Shown piece by piece: positions 24,395 to 35,796 of a DNA stretch of 64,000 nucleotides (positions within the stretch are counted from its first letter, which is position 1; each line of letters opens with the position of its first letter). Position numbers and translations under genes: made by a program. The DNA comes from Cricetomys ansorgei. Lineage: Eukaryota; Chordata; Mammalia; Rodentia; Nesomyidae. The notes under the pieces were generated by a model. That model had not been told where the DNA came from. It was given only the letters and a program-made list of their open reading frames with translations, and did not search any database. The DNA lies in assembly GCA_026225945.1 (NCBI GenBank), contig JAMJFZ010004031.1, forward strand, positions 6,102,001-6,166,000, given 5' to 3'.

Positions 24395-24512
24395 TTTTGA
24401 GATCCATAGATGATACCACATGCTTACAGTCTCAGCTCAGGCGGCAGGTGGATCAAGAATTGGAGAACAGACCGGGCTACACAGTGAAACCCTTTCTCAA
24501 AACATTAGTGAT
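24395..24512 (+). repeat. Degraded B1-type SINE, sense
   Basis: CTTACAGTCTCAGCTCAGGC, GGCAGGTGGATCAAGAATTG, GACCGGGCTACACAGTGAAA and CCCTTTCTCAAAA keep the B1 order at low identity; an early proto-B1 type is possible. Confidence 0.55.
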
Positions 24513-25914
24513 AACAAACAAAAATGTAAGTGAACAAACATTGCGAGTGTTTGCGACATGTTCTGTATGTGCGATGGCATGAGAGGCATTCCAAGAAAAA
24601 AAGAGAAAACAGAATCAAACCAACAAATTCAAGTGTGAAGTGTGAATGCATAAAGGTAAAACTGAGAATGAAAAGCTTTGCTTTGAGATTCTAAGGAACC
24701 AAAGTAAAGGGGAATATTTTTTTTATAGATTTTATAATTCCCCTTATGTGGTAGAAAGAATCACATTTGGGCATCAGTTAAAAATTTCTTTTCCTGTGCC
24801 TTAGAGTTTAGATCATTTTATTGAGAAAGAGGAGACAGACACACATACACGCACATGCACAGAGAGAAACGTGAACATGAACATAAATAAGAGAATTGGC
24901 CCATGAGGCTATGGAACCTGGGAAGTCCCTTGATCTGCCATCTAGAAGCTGAAGGACCAGGAAAGCTGATGGTGTGGATGAGTCTTGGTTCATGAACCAC
25001 AGAGGCAATAGTGAGAGTCCCAGTCTGAGGCCAAAGACAGAAGCAACAGTTCCAGTGTCCCAGGATAGGACAAGATGGACATCCTACTTAGAAAGTGAAC
25101 TCACCCTCCCTTCCTTTCTAGCTGTCCTGACTCTCAGTTGTGATAATGGCCTTCTTTACTCAATCTGCCGATTCAAATCTGAATCTCTTCTAGAAACATC
25201 CAGAAATAATGCTTTGCCAGATATCTGGGCAGCCCTTAGGCCAGCCAAGTTGATAAATTAGTCATCCTTAATGTTGTCAAAGTTAATGATTTTGTTTATT
25301 TGATTGCTCTCTGCTTTATGTAGTACTTAATAAACACTGGATAATTAATGTTTAAACAAGTCCCAATCAGCATCAATATTTGATTATGATTATTTTTATT
25401 CTTATAGACATAGAAGCCTAAGAATTAGTATGTAAATGCATAGTTACAAAATACAGTCTACAATACAATACTTGTTTCTTATACCAGTTGTAACTTTAGG
25501 GGTTCCTAAGACCATCCTCTGTTTTAGTGGTTGACTAGAAAGACTGGAAGAATGTGACAATACACTTAAGAAAGTTTTGCCCACCAAGGCCTGAATCTTA
25601 ATGTCTAGAATCTTACTGGGACTTTATCACAAAAACCTAGCTGCCCATTCATTGACTTAGCCAACCTTCATCTCTGATCACCTAGAGGTCAGGTGATGCC
25701 ATGTGGCCCAAGACCCCCTAAACATACACCCTAAATCATACTATCGGTGTGTCTCAAAGCACAATTCTAAATCACATTGTTGTTATCGGGCTGCCTTCTA
25801 AGACACTGGCTCATTTATCAGACATTTCAGGGATTTAGAGCTTTCTCTCCCAGGAGCTAGGGGCAAGTGTGAAGATTAAATTCTTAGATTCTCTCTCTCT
25901 CTCACTGCCCACCC

Positions 25915-26247
25915 CCATCTGTGTGTGTGTATGTGTGTGTGTGTGTCTTTACACATACATGTACAAATATACGTGTCCTCATGCATGTAGAGGCCAGGCA
26001 ACAATGTCAATGTCACCCACTTGTTTTAAGAGGCAGGGTCAGAGTCTCTCATTAACCCAGGACTCAACAAGTAGCCTGGACTGGCCAGTGAGCTGTGGGG
26101 AATCTGCCTGTCTCTGCCTCCACAGCACTGGAATTACCAGTGTGTGTCACCTCAGTGTCACCTCGCCTAGTATTCTGGGAACTCAAACACAGGTCTTTTT
26201 GCGTGTGTGGTAAGCACTTTACCTACTGAACTATCATCCCAGCCCTA
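25915..26247 (-). repeat. B3-type SINE, antisense, with (TG)n
   Basis: A (TG)n lead, GTAGAGGCCAGGCAACAATG, AGGCAGGGTCAGAGTCTCTC, CTGGACTGGCCAGTGAGC, and a final TAAGCACTTTACCTACTGAA with CATCCCAGCCC. The end is the reverse complement of the tRNA-like head. Confidence 0.75.
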
Positions 26248-26271
26248 AAATCTTTATTTATGAGTCTTATA

Positions 26272-26421
26272 TATGATTTTTTAGACGAGTTCTCTCTATT
26301 ATGCAGCTTTAGCTGTCCTAGAACTTGTTATGTAGACTAGGCTGGCCTTGAACTCACAGATATCCACCTGCCTCTGCCTCCTAAGTGTTGGGATTAAAGG
26401 AGTGCACCACCATACCTGGCC
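26272..26421 (-). repeat. B1 SINE, antisense, diverged
   Basis: TTTTTTAGACGAGTTCTCTC, GCTGTCCTAGAACTTG, GACTAGGCTGGCCTTGAACT and GTGTTGGGATTAAAGGAGTG. Directly follows the B3-type copy. Confidence 0.85.
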
Positions 26422-26589
26422 CATTCTATTTTATTTTTACCATGGTTTCATGGCTAGATTACTGTGGGGTAACTGAACTTGGAAGTTATGTATCCATGGC
26501 TTTCTCTTTATTCATGAAACATATTTATAACAGCAAACATGAAACAAAGCAAAGCATTTTGAACCTGTTTTACTTTTATTTTGTGTTAG

Positions 26590-26803
26590 TTTTTAGGATT
26601 TGCTGTAGCTCAGGCTGACCTCAGACTCCCTAGATGACTTCCGACTCTCTAGGATAATCTTGAACTTTTCATCCCCCTGCGTCCCCTCCCAAATGCTGGG
26701 ATTACAGCCCTGTGTTACCATGTCTGATGTTTGTAAAGCTAGCGCTCCAACCTAGTGCTTCATGCTATTTGAATTGTCTACCAACTAAACTACCTGTCCA
26801 GCC
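26590..26803 (-). repeat. B4-type SINE (ID-B1 fusion), antisense
   Basis: An antisense B1-like part (GTAGCTCAGGCTGACCTCAG, AATGCTGGGATTACAGCCC) is followed by a head ending CTACCAACTAAACTACCTGT and CCAGCCCC, the layout of B4. A T-run follows at 26814-26829. Confidence 0.65.
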
Positions 26804-27184
26804 CCTGGTCTTGTTTTTTTTTTTTTTTTCAATGAAGTGTTTGTTTGGCTGGTTTCTGTTTTACTGTTGTTTCGCTTTGTCTGTTTTCATTTTAGTAATT
26901 TTAAATGCTCATCATTTACATTTTAAGAATCAAACATTCTGAAGTTCTATTAAGAGGTGTTTGTATATCTTATATTCTTTGCGATTCTAGACCTATAGCT
27001 TAAAATTTCCCATTCTATCTTCCAAATGGAACATGCATTTTAAAAGGTCTTTATTCTCTTTACCATTTGGAGATTTCTCTAAGTGTGAAACTAGAAGTGT
27101 AGTTATTTTTCCCCTTATTTGAGGAGTCGGGGGAATCAATTCCTCCTCACACAGCAAGCTCTAGAAATGCAGTGGTATTTTTTC

Positions 27185-27285
27185 TTTATTGTTTTGCACA
27201 TGTAGTTCTGTAGCTCCAATGCCTGTCATACTGTTTGACACATGCAGACACTCAGTGCACACTTGTTGATTCAGAGGACAATTTT
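27185..27285 (+). repeat. L2/MIR 3' end
   Basis: GTAGCTCCAATGCCTGTCAT, then TTTGACACATGCAGACACTC and CACACTTGTTGATTCA resembles the L2 ending around the GCCTGGCACATAGTAGGTGC motif. Confidence 0.5.
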
Positions 27286-27310
27286 CAAAAAGTTAGAAGC
27301 ATAACTTTGG

Positions 27311-27538
27311 GGGCTGAGAGATGGTTCAGTGGTTAAGAGCATGGATGCCCCTTGCAGAGGACCTGAGTTCAATTCCCAGCACCCATCTCAAGTCACGGAT
27401 GCCTGTAACTGCAGCTCTGGGGAATCTGATGCCTCTGGCCTCCCTGGCCACCTGTACTCTCATGTGCATACCTACATATGTGTGTGACACACACACTTTA
27501 ATTAAAAGTAAAAATAAATATTTTTAAAAAGATAAAAA
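27311..27538 (+). repeat. B2 SINE, sense, with target-site duplication
   Basis: GGGCTGAGAGATGGTTCAGT, GCAGAGGACCTGAGTTCAAT, GGGGAATCTGATGCC and an A-rich tail. TAACTTTGG occurs just before (27302-27310) and just after (27541-27549) the element, a direct repeat as left by L1-driven insertion. Confidence 0.92.
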
Positions 27539-27650
27539 CTTAACTTTGGAAAAATGTAAACTAAGCATGTAGAAAAAGAATTACTGAATTCATTAATGAG
27601 AGTAACAGAAGATTGATGAAACGGGTTCTAAAACAGAGATTATGCTGGCT

Positions 27651-27975
27651 AGTTTTTATTTCAACTTGACAGAAGTTAGGGTCATCTGAGAAGAGGAGAC
27701 CTCAATTGAGGAAATGCCCCTATCAGATTGGCCCTGGGTAGGTGGTTCTGGGCTCTGTGAGAAAGCAGAATGAGCAAGCATGAGGAGCAAAGCAGTCAGC
27801 AGCACTGCTCTGTGGCCTCTGCTTCAGTTCCTGACTCCAGGTTCCTGTCTTGAGTTCCTGCCCTGACTTCCCTCAGTGATGGATGACCTTAGAGTTGTAA
27901 GCTGAGCTAAACCCTTTCCTCTCCAAGTGGCTTTTGGTCATGGTGATTTGTCACAGCAATTGAAACCCTAAGACA
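27651..27975 (+). mobile_element. LTR-like rodent repeat, sense (family A)
   Basis: TGCTGGCTAGTTTTTATTTC, CAACTTGACAGAAGTTAGGG, GTTCTGGGCTCTGTGAGAAA, then TTCCTGCCCTGACTTCCCTC and a GTCACAGCAATTGAAACCCT end. Four copies of this family occur in the window (27.7, 30.7, 34.2, 48.1 kb). I do not fix the family name; a MaLR-type LTR is most likely. The AATAAA position reads GCTAAA here. Confidence 0.65.
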
Positions 27976-28455
27976 GGCATTGGAAGAATGCTGGCCCAAA
28001 TGGCTACATTACACGGATTTTTAAAAAGTCACTACTGTCACCCAGGACAGTACAGTCGGTAGCACTGGGCTTTGCTTTTTCACTGCACAGCAATCAAATT
28101 CTTTGCTTCTTACATAAAATCCATTTGCGTTACTGTCGGTATTTACAAAGTTAATACCTTCCCCGACAGAGCTTTTAATGTTCTGTAAGTAGTAAAATTA
28201 AGCCATAAATTATTGATACTGGTATTAGAGAATCCAAACTTATTTATTGGGCCAGGAAATGAAAAGATCTATTCTTCTTGATTTTTAAAAGCAGAAACAA
28301 TTGATATCTTGTTTGTTATTTGATTAATATTATATGATGCCAAGCTAGGTTACTTTAAGTTACTTTTAGTCTGTATTTATTCATATTTGGACAACATATA
28401 TATTCAACAAATAATCATGTAATGAATTTTAAAATTCTTATTTATTTATTTATTT

Positions 28456-28830
28456 GGAGAAAGGGTCTTACTGTGTATCTCTGGCTGGCCTGGAACTTGC
28501 TATGTAGGCCAGGCTGGCCTCTGGACTCATGGAGATCTGCCTGCCTCTGTCTTAAGTAGTGGTTCTCAACCTTCGTAATGTGGCAACCCTTTAATACAAG
28601 TTCCTCATGTAGTGGTGACCAGCAAATATAAAATTACATTTGTTGCTGTTTCATAACTGTAATTTTGCTACTGTCATGAATTGTAATGTAAATATCTAAT
28701 ATGCAGATGGTCTTAGGAGAGCCTTATGAAAGGGTCGTTCAACTTCCCCAAAGGGGTTGTGACCCACAGGTTGAGAACCACTGGTTTTGAGATTCTTGGG
28801 ATTAAAGGTGTGTGCTTACCATGCTCAGCA
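28456..28830 (-). repeat. B1 SINE, antisense, split by a hAT element
   Basis: The first part (AGAAAGGGTCTTACTGTG, GGCCAGGCTGGCCTCTGGAC, GATCTGCCTGCCTCTG) ends at 28556. The B1 resumes after 28783 with ATTCTTGGGATTAAAGGTGT and CATGCTCAGC. The two parts join into one normal B1 when the 227-bp insert is removed. Confidence 0.9.
28557..28783. mobile_element. URR1-type hAT element with intact inverted ends
   Basis: The left end TAGTGGTTCTCAACC (28557-28571) and right end GGTTGAGAACCACTG (28769-28783) are inverted repeats with one mismatch. The interior has TAACTGTAATTTTGCTACTG and AAAGGGGTTGTGACCCACAG. The 8-bp flanks GTCTTAAG and GTTTTGAG match at 6 of 8 bases, as expected for an old hAT target-site duplication. 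Non-autonomous (no coding capacity). Confidence 0.92.
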
Positions 28831-29498
28831 CAGAATAAAAGTTTTTAAAGGCAAAATTTGTGTCTATCCTGCTCTTGAGAAAGTTGTGTCCACATAGTTA
28901 GCAGCTGCAGTCCCACGTGAGCTTGCTGATGGAGGCAGAATGGAGTAGGGGACCATGGAATCAAACCACCATGGTTTGAATCTCAGTTCTGCAGTCTACT
29001 GTCTGCACAGCTTCCTGCACAACCACCTAACCCCTCTAAGCCCTCCTTTCCCTTCAATAACATGCGGATCATCTACTTGGACAATATCTAATAAGTATTC
29101 ATCCATATGCAAGGGTTGGCTCTAACTTGCACATGCCTCATGTGCAATAAAATTGCAGGAAGAAGCCTAGAACATGAATTTTTTTAGAGAAGGAAAAACT
29201 TGCTGTACTTTAGGCAAAATAATGGGGAAAAAATTTACAATAGTGAAAGCTCAAGACTGCAAGCCCAGGTATAAAATAGACCTGGTAAAGCAGTATTGGT
29301 AATGTCTGCTATATGAGAAGTCAAGGGCAAAATATGGATTAGACCTTTCTTCTCTTCTCTTGGGACCTCAGCACTCAAAATGGCTCTTTAATCCCCAATT
29401 ATTGCAATGACCATTACGGAGATGAAAATGGTTGCTGCATCATTGTAAACTCTGGGAGGCTTTAACTGACTTGGATTTACTGTCTCTCTGTGTGACAG

Positions 29499-29563
29499 GT
29501 GGTGAAGTTTACAAAATCCTTTGAACTGATGTCCCCAAAGTGCAGCGCTGATGCTGAGAACAG
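29499..29563 (+). CDS. Pde11a: Pde11a internal coding exon: GAF-B (65 bp, splits a Ser codon)
   Basis: This exon encodes VVKFTKSFELMSPKCSADAE, then Asn and the first two bases of a serine codon (AG) that the next exon completes. It belongs to the early part of the GAF-B domain of PDE11A. The acceptor is TGTGTGACAG, with a CTGAC branch-like motif about 30 bases upstream; the donor is CAG|GTAAGG. Its 65-bp length is not a multiple of three, so skipping it would shift the frame. It contains an internal ATG at 29529 (the Met in ELMSPK). By length arithmetic on the human protein this Met, about residue 444, is the expected start of the 490-residue short isoform PDE11A1. In this sequence the base at -3 is C, so the initiation context is weak. 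The intron before it is 17,451 bp. Confidence 0.94.
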
Positions 29564-29775
29564 GTAAGGCTCATGGGGTCTGTGCTTGTCTTTGATGTTC
29601 TCTGGTCCTGGGTGGTAGCTGTGCTGTATAATCCTTTGAGGACTCTTTCCCTGTAGCATCAAGTGTAGCCATTTAGCAGTTTTTCCTGAACTTCAGAACT
29701 TAATCGCTGAACAACACATATGTAGGCTATGTACACATCTCCCTTGCCGTACATTAAGATAAGCTTTTAGAACAT

Positions 29776-30010
29776 GGCCTGGTGAAGGAACTGGCCTGTT
29801 AGTCTAGCTGCTTGGGAGGCTGAGTCAGGAAAACTCCGAGCTCGAGGCACACTGTGGCTGTGGAGTAAGAACCAAGGCCAGCTTGGGAAGCTTGGTGGAT
29901 CTGTCTCAAAACAAATACTGAGAAGAGGGCTGGGGCTCAGCTCAGTGAGAGGGTGCTCGCCTGGGATGGCGTGAAGTCTCTGAGGTCACTGTCAGCACCA
30001 CGAAAACCAA
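29776..30010 (+). repeat. B1-like plus ID-like SINE stretch, sense
   Basis: GCTGCTTGGGAGGCTGAGTC with AAGGCCAGCTTGGGAAGCTT and CTGTCTCAAAACAAA is B1-like. GGCTGGGGCTCAGCTCAGTG with a CTCGCCTGGGATGGC stretch and GTCAGCACC is ID-like. It lies 213 bp downstream of the 65-bp exon. Confidence 0.6.
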
Positions 30011-30737
30011 AGGCCTAAAATGTAATACTTACGATACGGTTATAATCTTAATGCCGCTCTCCCCTGAACTTCATAATAGTTTAAGATTTAAAAATGTGCC
30101 GTTCTCAGTATGGAATAGCAGTGGAGGAACCCTGTTTTTTTCAGCCACTAGTTTCTTTCTTTCTTTTTTTTTTTTTTTCCTACATCAAGCATTTGACACC
30201 AAACCTCTAACACTGAAGTTATACATGAGTAAAGTTAATTTTTTAGATATTCCCCGATTATTCAGAAAACCTTCTGATTTAGTCTGATCCTTTTATTCTT
30301 TTATTCTCTTTTGGTTACTTGTAGTTGACCCATAATATCTTCTCCCGACAAGAAAAAGTGACTTTCCAGCAGTTTGTCTCTGTTGGCATCTTTGAGGCGG
30401 TAACGATAAAAATGTGGGTCAGGGATGACCCGTGAGTACCCCTTAGCTTTGCACATCTGGGAATAACGGCTGGGCTACTACAGACATCGACTCTCTTGAC
30501 TTTGGTCACCTCTAAGGGAAAGGCTAAGAAGTAGTGAAATTAAGCAAAATGCAAAGATTTAGAGAAAGATGGGTCAATATGAGGAGCTGCTGCTGCCGCC
30601 AACACTAGACTCAAGAGTGTGAGCATCTTCCTTTCACTAAGTGCTAAGCGGGCTGATAGAGAGTGTTTCACACGCCCGAATCTTTTCAAGTAGACATGGT
30701 TAACCCTGGAAGGTAGAAGAGAAAAAGGGTTGGCAGT

Positions 30738-31130
30738 GTCCTAGCTAGCTTGAACTGTCAACTCAACATAGCCTAGGATCACCTGAAAGAGGAATCTCTT
30801 GAGTGGTTGTCTTTATGGTATAGCAGGTATGTCTGTGAAAGACTGTCTTGGTTGTTGACATTAATGTAGGAAGGCCCAGATCACTGTAGGTGGCCCCATC
30901 CCCTCGGTAGGCGGTCCTGGGTGATATTAGAGGGCTAGTTAGAGCATAAACAAGTGAGCAAGCCAGAGAGTAAGCAGCAAGCAACATCCGTCCACAGTTT
31001 CTTCTTTAAGTGGCTGCTTGAGTTCCTGTCCTGACTTCCCTCATGATGAACTGTGACCTGGAAGTATAACCTTCCCAAAGTTGTTTTTTGGTCAGAGTGT
31101 TTTATCACAGCAATGGAGAGAAAACTAGAA
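30738..31130 (+). mobile_element. LTR-like rodent repeat, sense (family A)
   Basis: GACTGTCTTGGTTGTTGACA, TAGGCGGTCCTGGGTGATAT, TTGAGTTCCTGTCCTGACTT, TGAACTGTGACCTGGAAGTA and TTTTATCACAGCAATGGAGA. Same order as the 27.7 and 34.2 kb copies but more diverged; the AATAAA position is lost. Confidence 0.6.
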
Positions 31131-31559
31131 TAAGCAAGATTAAGTTACTTGGTCAAGGCCTAGGACCGATAAGAAGTAGCCTTACATCCAAGGACAATCT
31201 AACCTTTCTCTGAACTATAAACTTTGATTCTATTGTGACATTTAACTTAAAATCTGATTATTGATTCCCATATAATGGATATCTCTTAGGTAGTGTCTCC
31301 TAAATCTGGTTGATCAATGAGAATCAAGTTTGGAGAATTTGATAAAAACTTAATTCTCAGGTGGACACTGAGATATTCCTATTAAATATGTTGAAAATGA
31401 AATACAAAGATCTATATATTCAGAGGGCTGGCTAGGTAAAGTCCAATTACAATATTCAAGGGCGACTGAATTTTTTAAAATATGTTTTAATGCCTTTAAT
31501 TTTGGAAAACAGATATTGTATGAGTTACTTCTCAAAATAACAGACAAAGGGAACTTGAA

Positions 31560-31860
31560 AAAGAAGGGAAGGGTTTATTTTGGCTCACAGTCTGAGTGTG
31601 AGCCTGTAATATCAGGAAAGTCATAGTGGCAAAAGCATGAGGCAGTGTTCATTCATGAAGCTGAGTGAAGAATGGGCTTATCACCTCTCTTTCTCCTTCT
31701 CACTCAGTCCAAGATCCCAGACCATAATACCACCTGCAATTAGAGTGAATTTTCCCACCCCAAGCAATCTAATCTAGGAAATGCCCCAAGATCTGCCCAA
31801 GGTTTGTCTCCTAAGGAATTCTAGTTTCACTGAGGTTGAAAATCAGATTAGTGTTTATAT
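31560..31860 (-). mobile_element. LTR-like rodent repeat, antisense
   Basis: GGAAGGGTTTATTTTGGCTC, CAGTCTGAGTGTGAGCCTG, GTTCATTCATGAAGCTGAGT, CCCACCCCAAGCAATCTAAT and AAGGTTTGTCTCCTAAGGAA follow the antisense order of a MaLR-like LTR (polyadenylation signal complement first). Confidence 0.55.
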
Positions 31861-34191
31861 CGCAGAAGCCAGTAAGTCCAAATGGACACATTTATTTTTA
31901 CCTATCCATGAACGTAAAAGAGGGATGTGCTACGTAGTATGTAATTCCATTTCTTTCACACACAAAAAAATTATAGCAGCAGAGAACAGAGTAGTAGGGG
32001 CCAAAGGTTGAAGGGGGAGAGAGCTTGGCTAGAAAGAAAAGACAGGAATCAGGCTTGTGGTAGAACATATGCATCTTGCTAGTGATTGCATCAATAGATA
32101 CAGACATTTGAAAGGATCCATGGAATTCACACTAAAAATGACTTGTGATCTCTGTGATCTCTGATACTTTCAACAAAAGTCCTAATGAGAGGATGGAGCT
32201 TTTTGTAAGAAGCTTTTATGTTCATGAAAATGTAGTTGTGTTGACATCTGTATTTCATGTTGGCCAATCTCTGCCCATCAAAGATGTGGAGATATAGAGT
32301 CACTGGGGTATACTGAGTATACACTGGGGTATACCAGAAAATTTCCTAACTAGAATGTAAAGTAACAAGAAGAATATCTATAGATGCTAACTCCATTAGC
32401 CACATCTCACATGTTGTATCTCCCATCTATGCAGCTCTGTGGAATTATTGAGACTTACCCTTTAACATCCTGATGCTTCAATATTGCTGATTTTTCTACT
32501 GCTGAGAATGTTCTCTCGGTTACTTCAGAGTTAAATATTTCTGACCTTATAATTATTTTAAAGAACTTCCATGTCAAAATGAAATGACCCAAGGCCCAGA
32601 CTGCCCTTGGAAAACTTTTTGATATTAAAAAAGAAAAGTCAGCTTTTTTTTAAAAAAAAAATAAAAAGACACTTTATAAAAGTGCCTTTGAACTCCGACA
32701 TTATGAGATAGTCCTGTTCGTCTTTCTATTTATGGCTTCTGAATTCATGGGGTATGTTCATCCATCTCAGAGGACCTTTCATTCTTTGCCCAGTAATTTT
32801 CCTCTTGCAGATGTAGATTCCCTCAGTCATTTATTGGAAGTGAAAGGGATAAAGCAAGCAGCCCCAGCGTGTAGCTTGCCAGAGGCATGGAGAGGGTGGT
32901 GAAACAGGCCACGAGGCTCCACATCACAGCATGCCCTGCACACACCGTCAGTCTTCCCCTTGCCTGGCATCACTTACCATCGTGCCTGCAGACGAGCTCC
33001 GTTAGAGCCCTCCGCCCTCTGAACATCACTCAGGAACATAGCAGACCAGCCTGTAGAGGATGGTTCCTACAACCTCAGGTCCTGACATTCCAGGATCCTC
33101 TGCCTTCTGATCAGCCCCAGTTTGAGGCTCAGTGGCAATCCTTGGAGACCAAAAAAAAAACAAAAACAAGAATGGCAGCTTTATTGCTGACCCATCAGTT
33201 TCGCTTAGCCTCTTAAGCAGCCAGTTTCTTTGTCACAGTTTCTCTGCTGCAGTCTACCTTCTTCCAGTTCGGGAACTGGAAGTTATTTGAGCCACATCTC
33301 TCCGTGGGATACATGCCTGCTTCGGGACATCCTCGGCGATGCCGCCAGTGATGATTCTCACTATGTCATGGCAGGCTTCTTGTATAGATAGAAGGCATTT
33401 TGCACTGAATTAGCTTCCCATGACTTCTACCTTCCTTTTCTTTTCTTTTTTCCTAAATTCATCCATTGAAGACACTTACTCTTTTAGTCAACATGTATAT
33501 TCTGATTACTATGGCCTGGGTATGGGGCTACAGAGATTTAAAGCAAAAGCAGCACAGGAGTCTGTCCTTGAGGTTCAACAAACAGTGAAAGTAGACTAGA
33601 AACATACTAGAATATAATAAAAGCATAATCTAATATAAAACCTCTAACTAGATCCGACCCAGCCTCCAGATTATAGATAGTCATGTTAACAGTGATAACT
33701 CCCTACTGCTGCTCAGTCAATTCTCCCTGTGAGACAGAGCTCCAGAACCTTGTAAAAGCAACCTTTAAAGATTTCAGGAAGTCACTAGGATGCCTCATAA
33801 GCAAGTTTATTGCTGAAGCATCATTTCTCTTAAGCACGCACCCATAGCTCCTATCCTTTTGGACGTGGCTCAACAGCATCTACTGATATGGGCCTCCCGT
33901 CTGCTCCATCCCAGAATCCCCATGTATGTAACAGGGATGCCAGTTCCCAGCACTGTCTTAGATGCACTGATCACTTTCCCAAACCTGAACAAGACTGATA
34001 ATTTGTGTGGAAATCAGGGATGTGAACATTTCCTAACATGTGATGTAGCGTATTGCCTGACCCCTGATTGGCCATATGTGCATGTGTGTACCCAGATTTT
34101 TATAAACCTTTGAAAACTTGAAAGCTTTTGTCCATGGCCGTTCCTTCTCCTTGGGACTCAGACTTAATCCTTTAGGCCAAGCTTAAGAATC

Positions 34192-34203
34192 TGTGCTGGT
34201 TAG

Positions 34204-34251
<48 letters not shown>

Positions 34252-34650
34252 TGTCTGTCAAGTTGACATAGCTAAGGTCATCTGGAAAGAAGGAACCTCA
34301 ATTAATAAAATGCCTCCATCATATTGGCCCATAGGCAAATCTGTGGGGCATTGTTTTGATTGATGATTGATGTGGAGGGTCCAGCTGTGGGTGGCGCAGA
34401 TCCCGGGCAGCTGGTCCTGGGTTCTATAAGAAAGCCAGCTGAGTAAGCCATGAGGAGCAATCCGGTAAGCAGCACTCCTGTATGGTCTCTTCTTCAGTTC
34501 CCGCCTCCAGGGTCCTGTCTTGAGTTCCTGATTTGACTTTCCTTCATGGGAGACTATAATTGAGATGTAGAAGCTGAAGACTCTTTATTCTTCAGTTGCT
34601 TTTGGTCAATGATTTATCATAGCAACAGAGAAGCTAACTGGAATTAAAAA
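34192..34650 (+). mobile_element. LTR-like rodent repeat, sense (family A), containing (TG)n
   Basis: GTGCTGGTTAGACTC is followed by a (TG)n array at 34208-34250, then TGTCAAGTTGACATAGCTAA, GATTGATTGATGATTGATGT-type sequence, GTCCTGGGTTCTATAAGAAA and TTTATCATAGCAACAGAGAA. A 16-A run follows. The microsatellite sits inside the element's first 20 bases. Confidence 0.7.
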
Positions 34651-35115
34651 AAAAAAAAAAAGGCCACAGACTGAGAGTCACTGAGTTATGCTTTAATTTC
34701 CCAACTGTTCTTCCTTCTCAGTCAACAGAGCTCAGATCTCACCCTTGTAGTTCTTTCCTTTTACATACATCAACTCACGCAAATCAACGTCCTTTCCTCT
34801 ACACAAACATGTCTCCATTTAGCTGCTTACGTTCCGCTATCAGTGGTGACAAAATAAATATTTTCTATTCAAGGTTTGTACAGGGGTGTTATGTTAATAC
34901 AAGGGAAGGTCTCTATATAGAGAGAAAAATAATATTCTCTCTAGTCTTCTGACTTATTTACTGAGGCAGGAACCTATCGATAAAAGGTAGAGGAAGACAG
35001 CGGTTGCTAGCGTGTCTTCCTCATGCGTGCATGTGATACACCAAGGGAAAGATAAGCAACTCTTAAAGAAGAGGTTCAGAGCTATGGTTCATATGACATC
35101 TTCAAGAAAGAACAA

Positions 35116-35341
35116 GGGGACTGGAGAAATGGCTTGGAGGTTAAGAGTGCCTGCTCTTCTTGTAGAAGATTCTGGCTCGATTCCCAGCAACCACTTGGCA
35201 GCTTACAGGCATCTGTAACTGCAGTTCCAGGGGATCTGAACCTTCTTCTGGACTCCTTGGACACTAGGTATGCTCACAATACACATGCATACATGTAGGC
35301 AATGCATTCATATACAGAAAATTAAAAATAAATCCTTAAAA
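35116..35341 (+). repeat. B2 SINE, sense
   Basis: GGGGACTGGAGAAATGGCTT, GGTTAAGAGTGCCTGCTCTT, TCCAGGGGATCTGAACCTTC and an AATTAAAAATAAAT tail. It is followed by a GA-rich run to about 35377. Confidence 0.92.
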
Positions 35342-35796
35342 AAGAGAGAAAGGAGAAAGGAAGGAAGGAAGAGAGAAGAATCAATGCATTGCTGAGAAGT
35401 GACAAAAGAGCGTGGACTGCAGGCAGGAAATTATAGGAAGGGAAACACATGGAGTCAATTAAATTCGATATGTGGACTCTCTGGTGCATCTCCAGGCCAG
35501 GAAGCGTTTAACGTTGTCTTGGTGGTCAATGTCTGCCTTCCGCACATGACAGGAGGAAGGGTGCCCTTGTAAGAGTATGACCTACTTTACAGCAGAGAGC
35601 TTTTCTTGGATCCACTTCTCGATTTTTCTCAGCACAAAATAATCCTATGGTCCATGGCACATTTTTGTGTGTGACACGTTATTGTCTCCTATGGCAACCA
35701 GCTCATTTGAGGGAAAATGGGAGGTAGACCTCAAGGAAAGCTGTTGTACGTGGTAAGACTTCAGTCAGGTCTTATAGGACCTAACTAACCCCCAGG

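Larger units (their letters stand above)
12048..29498 (+). other. Pde11a: Intron, 17,451 bp, between the 141-bp and 65-bp exons
   Basis: Carries two minisatellites, a purine tract, MER5A-like remnants, an LTR, a small CpG-rich block and a cluster of SINEs at 25.9-28.8 kb. I recognise nothing in 12390-13490, 14130-15200, 15775-16700, 17070-19170, 19520-20190, 20350-22190, 22290-22980, 23715-24390, 24515-25900 and 28835-29490, apart from short homopolymer runs, for example A-rich at 18538-18551. Confidence 0.85.
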
